Of a stretch of 64,000 nucleotides of DNA, positions 45,177 through 55,476 are shown one piece after another (position 1 is the first letter of the stretch; every line of letters begins with the position of its first letter). The DNA comes from Adiantum capillus-veneris (lineage: Eukaryota > Streptophyta > Polypodiopsida > Polypodiales > Pteridaceae), in contig CM043970.1 in assembly GCA_014529385.2 (NCBI GenBank), forward strand, positions 60,129,523-60,193,522. The letters run 5' to 3'. Made by a program: the position numbers and the translations under genes. A model generated the notes under the pieces. That model saw only the letters and a program-made list of their open reading frames with translations. It was not told where the DNA came from and did no database searches.

Positions 45177-45738
45177 GTGGGAGCCACTATCCAGTGTCAT
45201 ACTGGATGGAGGGGTAGGAGTAAACATCTTGGGGACACACCTTTAGCAAAGGATGGGTATCACAAACTTGAAATCAGTACCTTTCAAAGTTTGAATGGCC
45301 GATCATCATCGAGTTGTGCAAGCAATTGGGATGATAGAGAGTATGCAGATAAGGGTGGGAAAAAAAAATTTCAAGACCAGCTTCTTGGTACTAGATGTGT
45401 AAGGCGCATATGGCATGCTCCTGGGGCGCCCATGGTTGCAAACGACACAGGCTGTTCACGACTATTTCAATCAGACTCTGACAATACAGTGTACTAGTAG
45501 AAGAATTCAGATCCAAATGAACAACACTAGAAGCTGGAGAAAGGCACTACGACTAAAAAAACTTTGCCAGAAGTATGGAGTAAAGAAAATTGAGAGGATG
45601 CTGGCAACAATGAATATTTTTTCACTGGCTGAGATAGATCTAAATGTAGTATTATTTGACAAAGATCAAGCTGAAAAGCAAAGGAAGCAATTTCCAGGTC
45701 GGTTCACCGAGCTGAATTCTAACGACCAGTTCAGCTAA
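45177..45738 (+). pseudogene. Element F protease-like region
   Basis: VILDGGVGVNILG near 45198 corresponds to the retropepsin loop (DTGAxxN) with altered residues; LLGRPWLQTTQAVHDYFNQTL is the second signature. At least two frames involved. Confidence 0.65.
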
Positions 45739-46015
45739 CTGGAAGGCCAGAGAAACCAACTGACTCTATAGAAAAGTTCTCAAATTCTAGTATGCCAGTG
45801 ACCTTTGAACAAGTACACTCTGAGGAAGTTACTGAAGTTCAGAATGATAGTTCAGAACTAAGGGGTCCATCCTAGAATTATGCCGAGGTGTCAACCAAAA
45901 AGAAGGGAGGTGGGACTAATTGGTTGCTTCTAGATGATCAGGAAATTGAAGAATGGAACCTAGGTTATTAGAAAAATCCTAGATTGATCAAAGTCAACAC
46001 GCATTAGACCTAGGA

Positions 46016-46732
46016 ATGAAAGAAAAAGCCCGAGACATGTTCCAGAAGTACACAGACATATTTGCATGGGAACATACTAATCTAAAAGGGGTAGATCTAG
46101 AGGTCTGTCAACATAAAATACCTCTGAAACCAGATGCTAGACCAGTGCGACTGCAACGGTATAGAATGAATCCAAATTATGGTAAGAAGGTCAAAGAAGA
46201 GATTGATAACCTTTTGAAGGCTGGATTTATTGTAGGCACCAGTAGTGATTGGTTATTTCCTATTGTGGTAGTGCCCAAGAAAAATGGAAAGATTAGAGTT
46301 TGTGCGGATTATCAAAAGCTGAATGCTCACACCATCAAGGATCCTTTTTTGGTCCCTTTTACGGGCATGCTTCTTGATGAAATTGTAGGCCATGAGATGT
46401 ATAGTTTTATGGATGGCTATAGTGGTTATAATCAGCTACACATTGCTCCTGAAGACCAGAGTAAAACTACTTTTATTACTGAATGGGAAGCATTCATGTA
46501 TCTGGTTATTTCATTTGGTCTTTGCAATGCTCCAACGACCTTCCAAAGATGTATGATGGAAATATTCATTGAATTTCTCCACCAATTTCTCACCATATTT
46601 ATGGACGACTTCACTGTCTATTCAACTGAGGAGAAGCATTTGCTCTTTCTAGAAATGGTTTTCCAACACTGTGAGGAAAAGTGGATCTGTCTCTGCCCAT
46701 TTAAATCTATTTTCTTGGTCTGGAAAGGATAA
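46016..46732 (+). pseudogene. Element F reverse transcriptase
   Basis: FPIVVVPKKNGKIRVCADYQKLN, SFMDGYSGYNQL, SFGLCNAPTTFQRCM and catalytic FMDD (TIFMDDFTVYS). 238 codons open. F's RT is clearly distinct from A, B and G. Confidence 0.85.
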
Positions 46733-46747
46733 CTACTGGAACACATA

Positions 46748-47442
46748 GTGTCCAGGAATGGCATAGAGATGGCCAGCGACAAGATCCAGCGTGTTCAACA
46801 AGCTAGGGCACCAGCATCAGAGTTAAGTTCATTCTTGGGATATATCAATTTTTATAGAAGATTTGTTCATATGTTTTCTTCCAAGGTATTACCTTTGTAT
46901 GAGCTCACGAAGAAGAACAACAAGTTCATTTAGACTGTTGAATGTGAGGAGAGTTTTCAAGTTTTGAAGAATGCCATTATTAGTAAGCCAGTACTTCGAT
47001 AACCAAATTGAGATGTTATTTTTCATGTGCATGTCGACGCTTCAAGACTGGAATTGGGATCAATATTGGCTCAACCAGAAGGGAGGACTGATTATCTAGT
47101 GTATTTTGCCAGTGGGAGATTTAGTCAGAGGCTGAACAAGGATATACCATTACGAAGAGAGAAGCCTTAAGAATGGTTTTCAGTGCTAGTTAATTTTGAC
47201 ACTATTTATTGGGCCAGCTATTTCATTTTTATGTGGATCATCAGGAATTATTATTCTTGATTAACAAAGTCATTATGCAAGGAAGACTGATAAGATGGAT
47301 GATGTTCCTGATGGAGTTTGAATTCCGTATATTTCATAAGCCCAGTAAAACCCATTATGGTGCTGATTTCCTATCTAGGAGTACTGATGGCTACTTCAAA
47401 GTATCCTTGAGAGATGAGCCAGTGGAGACAGAGTTGTTTTAG
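46748..47442 (+). pseudogene. Element F RNase H
   Basis: SFLGYINFYRRFVH (thumb), VHVDASRLELGSILAQP, FYVDHQELLFLINK and HYGADFLSR. Stops near 46932, 47000 and 47167 interrupt it. Ends in TAG at 47440-47442. Confidence 0.75.
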
Positions 47443-48309
47443 GTAACAGCTCAGGAAAACATCGATCCAAAATGGTATGATATATATCAGTTCCTTTCTA
47501 AAGGAGGATTCCTAGAAAATTGGACTCAAAATCAGAAGAAGGCTCTGATTATTAAGAGTCTAAAGTTCACCATCATAGGAGGATTGCTCTATAGACTGGG
47601 AGTAGATGGGGTTCTTTGAAGGTGTGTGTCAATGGAAGGAGAATGCAAGTGATGGGGATTCTAAAGGACATTTCTCCACTTAGTATATTACTTACAAGAA
47701 GATTTTGCAGGCTGGATTGTGGTGGCAAACTCTAATATCTGATGTTAGAAGCTTTTGTAAAACATGTGATATATGACAGAGGATGGACAGACCAACAACA
47801 GTTGTTATGACTCCTCTTACTCCAGTTCAACCATTGGGAGCACTTATGAAATGGGGTCTGGATTTGATGGGTCCATTCAAGAAAATCACTCCAAGCAAGA
47901 ACCGGTATATATTGATGGCCACTTGTTATGTCACCAAATGGGTGGAGGCCAAGGCTCTTCTAGAGTAACACCGCGAAGTCCACTGATGTATTCTTATTTG
48001 AAAATATTATCTGCCGATATGGATGTCATGTGGATATTGTGTCTGATCAAGGGACACATTTTATTAATGATACTATGGATATTTTGATGGAAATGCTCTC
48101 AGTAAAGCACCAAAAACCAATGCCATATTATCCCAGGTGCAATGGGAAATCAAAGAGTAGTAATTAAACCATCAAGACCATTCTCACCAAGATTGTGCAA
48201 AAGGAGCCACATCAGTGGGATCTTAAGCTTCAGACTGTGCTCTATGGGCCTACATGACAGCTTATAAAGTCACTACTTGACTAACACCGTTCAGAATGGT
48301 GTATGGTAC
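47443..48309 (+). pseudogene. Element F integrase, cut by G
   Basis: GGLLYRLGVDGVL, a degraded zinc module, [11 protein letters not shown] (first Asp), VDIVSDQGTHFIND (second Asp) and NGKSKSS, where the catalytic Glu is replaced by Lys. TPFRMVYGT is followed by the LTR of G. Confidence 0.75.
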
Positions 48310-49234
48310 TGTTTTAGGGCTTAACTACTCCCCTGTTCATAATCACGAGCACGACACAGAAAACATACTTATCATCCGATGACACGACTAACCCGTAGGT
48401 GCACGTAGGCAATCTCGTTAGCTTGTCAGGCTGAGACCAATCTACACATACGCACTTTTATGATGCATCAATCACTAACCCTGGTAGAATGCAACCCACC
48501 CTATCCCTTAACTCTCACAACACAGTTTACACGTCCAATGAACTTAGAATCGCATCAAAATTACTAGGCACCATCCTCTCACTAGGACATACTTACCTAT
48601 AAGTCTAATCTCACCAGATTTGAACCCTAGCTATCTCGAATGCTGTCGCGATAGACCAACAGGTCATAATCCAAAAGTGGGCGAAACTTAAGTTTATCAG
48701 TATCTATGTGTAGCTAATCTCTTTCTCATTCCATGAAGCACTTGATTATTGAAAACAGACACCGTTTGTGCTACTTACAAGCAAAACAAGCTCGAGGAAG
48801 AATCGATCGCGATCAACTCGAAACGGCGAATGCGTGGCGTGGGCGCGTAGCTCTCGGAGAGACTATCACGGTGGTGTGGTCGCGTCGTGAATCCGGTGAG
48901 GGAGAAGCACGTAGCGAAGAGGATAAGACACACTCGCTCTCTCTCTCTCTCTCTCTCAGTCTCGTACAACACAGGATTAATTCAAATGTTATTCAAAAAA
49001 TGGTTCTAAGGTGACTTTTATACTTTAGTCACCTTAGATCAAAAAATGTACATGGGGTTCTCTTGCTCATGATTACAAAAGTGGGAATAAATCTGAGTCC
49101 TGACTAACTGACTAATATTTACATAATCCAGACGAATGGATCAAACTGATAAGACGTCTTTGACATAAAAAATGGAATTTGATATGCTTTACAAATGGGC
49201 TCATTACAACAGTTGGACCAATGGGGCTCCAACA
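48310..49234 (-). repeat. Element G 3' LTR
   Basis: Minus strand starts TGTTGGAGCC and ends CTAAAACA; 925 bp. TATAAAAG at 49015-49022, then a (GA)n run at about 48936-48957 in the presumed R region. Two core palindromes: GATCGCGATC at 48805-48814 and GTCTATCGCGACAG at 48643-48656. Confidence 0.9.
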
Positions 49235-49249
49235 CTCCCCCCCCCTCCT
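49235..49249 (-). other. Element G 3' polypurine tract
   Basis: Minus strand AGGAGGGGGGGGGAG, directly before the LTR start. Similar to the internal tract at 55297-55310. Confidence 0.85.
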
Positions 49250-49284
49250 AGTTCATGTCTACCACGACATGATCGTCTTTGTCT

Positions 49285-52200
49285 TTATTGTCCTTGTAGC
49301 CTTTCTTGAGTGATTTGCAGTAGAAACGCATCATAGCGCATAGAGTCACTTGCCATTAATGGGCCAAATTTTTTTGACTTATACATGAAGAAGCCCGTGT
49401 AAAATGCTTCTTCAAATGTCTAGAGATGGTAGCTTGGCAGAAACATCAGCCGTTTGAAATAAGCATACAATACTGGCTCTGTCGGTGGCCCACTTAGATC
49501 GTATGACAATTCTGAGATGCTTCTTTCAGTATTCATATACTCTGATGTCCAGCTTTCTGAGAAGGTTGTGAGACAGGCCAAAAATGTGCGAGCTATTTTA
49601 CATAGCATCTTGCAGGATAGGTCAGGAGAGCCTCCGAATTTTGCTATGGCGCCCTACAGGGTTTTTACCATGTAAGAACCGGATATTCTCTCTCCCTCTG
49701 CTGGCCCTGGCATTACTGGATAATTCAGCCATGTCGGATTTCTACTCTGTAGTGCTTTATGTTGGCTGTAGGTGTATGTTCGGGGAGTTGGGAAAAACGT
49801 TCTGTCATTCCTCAGCTCAGGCGGTGCGTTGACTATGTGGATCAAGTTATGAGGATGGTCCAATAGCCATTGACGTCTCCACTTTGGCTGGCTGTCCACT
49901 ATTCTGTTTTGCTGTTCCCTATCTTGTACTTCTCCTTCAAATACTGGCACTTGTTCTTCTTTTTTGAGCTGCCGTTGATGTGTTAGAGTCTCATACTTCA
50001 GCAGAGCATAAGGTAACATAGGCGCATTCCATTCTTGCCGTAGCTCTGCTGCTGTTCTGCTCGATTTGGAAAGCCCTTGTAGCAACTCCTTTTCGAGTGG
50101 CATAGCCTTGTACCATATCATTTCTGTTTGCTTTTCCATCTGCTCGGCTAGCCTCTGCTCTTCCATTTTCGTGATTGAATCTTCTTCTGTCTCTTGGTCT
50201 TTGGAGCCGGTTTGATCAGTCTGCGTATGTGCCTCCTATTCATTTGAATCTTCGTCGTACTCATCTTGACCCCCATAAACTTCGGCGAGTCCAGCCAAAT
50301 TCATTGTTACTAGCTCCATGTGCACTCGTCCATGTCCTTGGTGCTGCCCTGTACTTTGTAGACTTGCGATTTGTGCGGTCATTGTTCTACTATTGATTTG
50401 TAGAGCTTGAAATTCCATGTCTTTTTTAGCGGCCGACTCCTCTAACTGTTTTATCCTGATGTGCAGGTTTTCATTTTCTTCCCTGAGTGATTTGGAAACA
50501 ATGCTTTCCATTTCACTGTCAGGAGCTGGTCCTTGTTGTTGTTCACTTTGCAAATCTGAAATTTTCTTTGTAGTACACCTTCTGCTCTAAGCGCACTTTC
50601 AGCAATCATTAAACGCTGTTTTCTTTCTAACTCCAGCTCCCTCTTTAGTGCAGCCACTTCTTCTTCTGGATGGACTACTGGTGTTGTTGGTAGCGACGTT
50701 TTTTTCTTTTTAGCGCGTTCGATTTCTCTTGCTTGGATATCTGTTACTGCTCTTAAATCTTTGACTTCAATTTGTAAGTCATCGATGATGACTTGCAAAC
50801 TTGTGATGGCCTCTAGCGCATCTTGCTTTTCCTTTTCCAACTGTTGGATGTGTTCGTCTCTTTCACTGACATCTTCAAGGAACACGTTTATTGTATCTTC
50901 ACATATGGCATTGAAGTCTTCCGATTCCTGTAAATTATCCTTGAGAAGATTTACTGTGCCTTTGAGCCCCAATATTTTAGTATCTCTGATGCTGATCAGC
51001 TTTAGAGTGTCTTCCCTTTGCTCTTGCAGTCTCTGAACTTCCTCATCAGTTTTTTGTAGCTTCATTTTGTTGGACCGGTTCTGATCAGCTAACCATTGAC
51101 TGTGCAGTCTTGTTCGGTTTAGTATTGTCGCCATTGACTGCAAATCTTCATCTATAGTAGCTTCCAACTCAATTTCTTGAGAGGAGGAAGCTTTATCTTT
51201 AGACTGATCCACCACCTTTTGCTTGACTTTATCACTTTGTGATATGGTTCCAGTGTTTTGGCGTGTATCTGTTCCTTCTTCTTCTTCCTGTTCACTGGGC
51301 GATGTGTGAACTCTCTCATCTCGATGTGAGATTTCTGAATGCGAAGTAGATTCAGCAGGTGGGCTAGATTGCCTCTCACTTGTATCTGGCCTTGGAGATG
51401 GCGGCGGTGTCTCCTGATCACGTGAAGTCGGCCTCAACTGATCTCTCAAAGTTTGGAGATCCTCCTCTTCTAGTAGCAGTTCTGGCTCATCCCTCGCATT
51501 TCTTTCTTGGATGTATTTCTCGAACCAGTCCAGCTCAAAAGCTGGGTTGTTTCTATTCTTCGTTCTCAGTGTGAAAGTGCTACTAGACGGTTTCCAAGTG
51601 ACGCCTACATCGCCTCGTAGAGATCTTTCTAGAGCAAACCCTTCTAGCATCCTTTCCATCTTTGCTATCTTTTGCAACCTGGTGTTGTTTTCCATTTCCG
51701 CTTTTCGCTTCTTTAGTCGGGCATCTTCCTCTTCAGTTCTTTTCTATTCTTGTGTACTTCTTGTCACTCTTTCCAGCTTGCGTCCTCCAATGGTATTAAT
51801 AGATGCCGGTACTTTCCTTTGTGATCCGTCTTCGCTATTTTCCCTTAATACCAGCCAGTCGTTCTGATGAGGGGCAGGTGGCAACTGATCTGCCGTGCCT
51901 ATGGCATGGTATATTACTCTGGTTAGGACTTCTCCTCCTGCAATGTAATTGGGTCTGTCCTGCCTTAGCTTTGTCATTTCTTCAAACAGATATGACGCAT
52001 GATCTATGTAGAACTCACGGGTCATTCCCATAGCCCATGTCAATGTGGTTGAGATGCTCCCGTGCAGTGTAGTGTATCTTGGCGGCCTTTTGCTGTAGCT
52101 CAACAAACACTGACTGTAGATCTGTGTCAGCTCTCTTACTTCTGGGTTTGCTATGAGTTCGAAAGAAGGTAGTTTGGACTTTTGCAAGTAAACTGTGAGA

Positions 52201-52676
52201 TTTTTCCTTCTTTCTCTCATGTTTGCTCCTTGATCTGACAGTTTCAATGCCTCTTTGATGATCTCTTTGGTGATCTGGATCTCCATCACTTCATTATCCA
52301 TGCCTGCCACTTTGCAAGTTCCATCTTCTTGGATAGTCTCTATTAGATGCTGTACCCTCTTGAAATCTATCCCTACTGGTGGTAGTGACACAAAGTTCCA
52401 CAAGCCGACTTTTTTGAGCCATGACCTTTGCGGTGATCTTTTCAAGTAATTCTTTGCCTCCTTGGGAATCATCACCGTATCCACTAAGTTTCTTTTGTCA
52501 TCCACATATGAACCTTGATATATCTGAAAGGTTGCTGCTTGTTGCACATCTGCAGGTATCCATGTGGCTGCTGGCTTTAAAGAATTGGGTAGAAGTGCAT
52601 AGGGTGCTGCACCTTCCGTTGCCAGGTTCTTGCCTTTTCTTTTTCCCTGAGAAGCCTCCATAGATCCTGTCATCAC
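49285..52676 (-). pseudogene. Element G accessory ORF (aORF)
   Basis: About 1,100 codons with few breaks. Residues 1-310 (52676-51747) form a domain with WLKKVGLWNFVSLPPVG, ITKEIIKEALKLS and TTLTWAMGMTREFYIDHASY; the pattern recalls the 'putative plant transposon protein' domain, but that is tentative. After a TAG at 51744-51746 comes a long charged coiled coil (51700-50240). The C-terminal domain (50166-49285) shares PKWR, TFFPTPR, HKALQ, PTWLNYP, YMVKTL, YDLSGPP, MFLPS and FEEAFYTGFF with A. Frame changes near 50500, stops near 50234, 49652 and 49418. Likely ATG at 52661 or 52676. Function unknown; a DNA/RNA-binding or structural role is possible. Confidence 0.7.
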
Positions 52677-54499
52677 AATTATCAGTTAATGCACAAACAT
52701 AGTACTACTCTCCTAAATTGATTACCACTTAATCATGCATCTAGATGAGCCTTCTTAATCCCAAGATTAGCTAAGATAAAATGTTAGCAGATAGACGAGT
52801 TCTTCCATTGTGCGACTTTGGCGGCTTTAAATTGATGTCGTTGGTGAAGGAGAACAAGTCCAAATGCCTTGAAACTTTGTGTGGTGTATTCTCTCATGGC
52901 CTGTAAGGTCACTCCATAAGCCAAAGCTCAAAATCTGTCCCTTTGCTACTTTTTCTTAGTCTATCGCGATAGACTGGCATTTTTTTGATCTGGGTCCTTT
53001 TTTGCAGTTTTGACTCCACCACTTGGTTTCCCATACCTTGCACATGGTCTGATCCCCTTTTCACCTAAAATGAATGTCAAGTGACCCCTTTTTGGATCAA
53101 CTCCCAATTTTCCAGATTCCCTTCAGAGAGATGTTGGTCTATCTCCTTCATTTTGTGTTGTTTTGGGCTCAAACTTAGTGGGTGGTCATCTTGCATCATG
53201 TTGAAGACAGCTGCTAATTCAGATTTGTGATAAGATGGTCCAGTATCCCTCTGCTTGGTCTATTGCGATAGACTGGGACTTAGTGCCAGTTTGTCATTTT
53301 CTGGCTTTGTGACCATCTGTCTGCCTTCTCCCAGTTGATGCAAGGTTTCTTGACCCCTTACATGTAAATTTTACCTGTCTGCCCTTGAGAATTTCTGTTC
53401 TGACTCTGAGTTGTCTGCATGTCTTTCTCAGCTTGCTATATGAGTCCATCTTGGAACCAAATTTGGTGTACTGCCTTCATTTGCTTCCCCAAGTCTAGCT
53501 TATAAAAATTTGAAAAGTCTTTCCCTCCAAAAATTGTTGCAGCAAGTCTATCGCGATAGACTGAGCTTTTTGGCCAAAATAGATTTTTCTGGCACTTTGA
53601 CTTGATATTGGTGGTTAACATTCCTTGTTAGCACCCCTCATGAAGCCAAAATCAAAGTTTCCCTTATCTAAGTGCAAGTTCAAGTCTATCGCGATAGACT
53701 GGGCACTTTGTCATTTTTACCAGTTTTTTGATGTTAGTTGACATTCATGGCCCTCCTAGACACACACATCAAGTTTTAATCAATTTAGCAGAATGTACTC
53801 CCTGTTTGCAGCACTTAGCTGGTCCTGAAGTCGAAGTAGACCACTTAGGTGATAGTCGCGGTTCCTTTTGGTCTTTGTATGATTCTACTTCCTTTTGACC
53901 TTCCATCCAAGTAGTCGGTTGTTGTTTTGGTGTTTGAAACACCAAGAACGACCATTTGGACGTCTTTCTGGCTTGTTGCCGGCATTTGCCCTAGTGGAAG
54001 AACTTTTTTTCTTGAGTGGACACATTCCATCTCGTAGTTGACCTCCTTTGGATGTTCCTTGTTGAATTTGGTGTAATTTTGTCACTTGGTCGGCCCGTTA
54101 GAGTATCGTGACGCTTTGTGCGGTTTTTGTCAGATAGGGACTTTAGGCTCCGTTTTGACGAACTTTTTCATAATCTAACCCTTCACTCGGTTTGTCGAGG
54201 TCATTGGCTTGCTGTCTATGAATTTTGGTTCATTTTCGATCACCTTGGTTTTGTCGCCCATTTGCAGGTCCTGCTAAATTAGGGTTTTCTGAGCGGCTTC
54301 CTTCACGCTTACCGAGGTCATAGGCTCGATCCCTAAGCTATTAGCATTGTGCCTTTCACTTTTGGTCCCATTTGGTGGCTTCTAGGCCTCCCTAACAACC
54401 ATTCTACCGTATGTGTGCATAGGTTGTGATTGTGATGCCGGCTAGGTTTTGCGACTAACTGAAGTAAACAACACTTAGAGTCAGTGTTGACGAGCATAC
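52667..54499 (-). promoter_or_regulatory. Possible 5' intron of G aORF, with palindrome array
   Basis: Minus strand AGAG/GTATGC (donor, 54500/54499) and TGATGACAG/GATC (acceptor, 52667/52666) would remove 1833 bases just before the aORF ATG. A has a donor at the same relative place. Splicing is inferred from motifs only. Confidence 0.35.
52958..53700 (-). repeat. Array of four palindromes in G
   Basis: AGTCTATCGCGATAGACT at 52958-52975, 53545-53562 and 53683-53700; a near copy (GTCTATTGCGATAGAC) at 53258-53273. Start spacing about 299, 288 and 138 bp. Same centre as in A, different arms. Confidence 0.85.
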
Positions 54500-55296
54500 C
54501 TCTCATATCTGATGTCAATCTGGTGACCGTGCGCGATGGATGAGCTCCTGGAATTCTCAACTGCTGTAGGGAGCTCTCTCTCTCTCTCACTATGGAAAAT
54601 GACTCAAATGAGGGATTTCTAGCCTAGTCTCTCTATATGTAATCGAGACTCCGACACCAAATTTTCCCATCTTTTACCTGTGGCCATAACTTTTTGCGAG
54701 ATGCGGTTTAGGCTTGCAAATTTCCTGATTTGGAGTTCGGTTGCTCCAATTTTACCATTTTTGTAGATTTCTCCTTTTGGAGGTCCCTTCATGACGGTGG
54801 TCATTTTGCTCTGTCACCTTTGCAGTCCTTATTTTTTATGTGTCTTCTTTACCTTGCTCTGATCAGGTGTCTCTTCTTTTGTGTTTCCATCTGGATTGCG
54901 GATTTTTTCTATAATTTTTGCTAGAAAATGGCTAAAATAAAGCAAATAAATCCCAAAATAACCCGAAAATAGCAATTCTAACCTAGAAAAATACCAATGA
55001 GAAGCAAAACACTTTGTAGCTCACTTTTCTCTCTTCTATGTACAATCTCGCTCACTATCGTCAACCTTGGCCTATTTTTTGCTGTTTTTAGACAGTTTTT
55101 GGCCAGATTTGACTCTCTTTATAGTCTATACACATCCCTAGGGGCTCATGAATGATGATTTGGTCCCCGATTCTAATTAATTACGAGGGCATATTCTTTT
55201 TTCAAAAATCACACAATGAAACGCAAAAAATGGTTGAAAAATTGCTCGCAAACATTGCCCTCTAATATATGACATAATGAATCCGCATTTGGAATG
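54500..55296 (-). promoter_or_regulatory. Element G spacer, possible internal promoter
   Basis: Non-coding sequence between internal purine tract and putative donor. On the minus strand an ACATATAGAGAG block near 54635 is followed by (GA)n at about 54573-54590, like the TATA then (GA)n order in the LTR. The frame at 54619-54804 is not called. Confidence 0.35.
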
Positions 55297-55310
55297 TCTC
55301 CCCCCCTCCT
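55297..55310 (-). other. Internal polypurine tract after pol in G
   Basis: Minus strand AGGAGGGGGGGAGA, in CTAGGAGG context as at the 3' tract and in A at 12415. Confidence 0.6.
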
Positions 55311-55476
55311 AGTCGGAGTCCTCCCGGACGACAGGGTATCGTCAAGGGTATGTGTTGTGCATGGGTTTGAACTCGTGCTAATGCAGGCCTTGCAATATAG
55401 CCCTATATGCATGTACGGTCAATGCATGTAGAAAGAATGTATGCAGTGCAAGAGGAAGGTATAAGCGATTCGCTTA

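Larger units (their letters stand above)
43611..48309 (+). mobile_element. Element F: chimeric/degenerate Ty3/gypsy of another lineage
   Basis: An isolated integrase zinc module, then gag zinc knuckles, protease, RT, RNase H and integrase of a second gypsy lineage, ending at the LTR of G. No LTR or primer site of its own is visible. The zinc module and the gag may come from different copies. Confidence 0.6.

Noticed and set aside
50761-52663. Plus-strand frames opposite the aORF of G
   Set aside because: Ser/Leu-rich antisense shadows of a coiled-coil coding strand.
48310-54499. aORF of G as a separate small non-autonomous element
   Set aside because: No LTR or primer site between aORF and pol; element A has the same order within one LTR pair.
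54619-54804. 61-residue minus-strand frame in the G spacer as a small gene
   Set aside because: Not shared as an open frame with A; the region reads better as leader or promoter.
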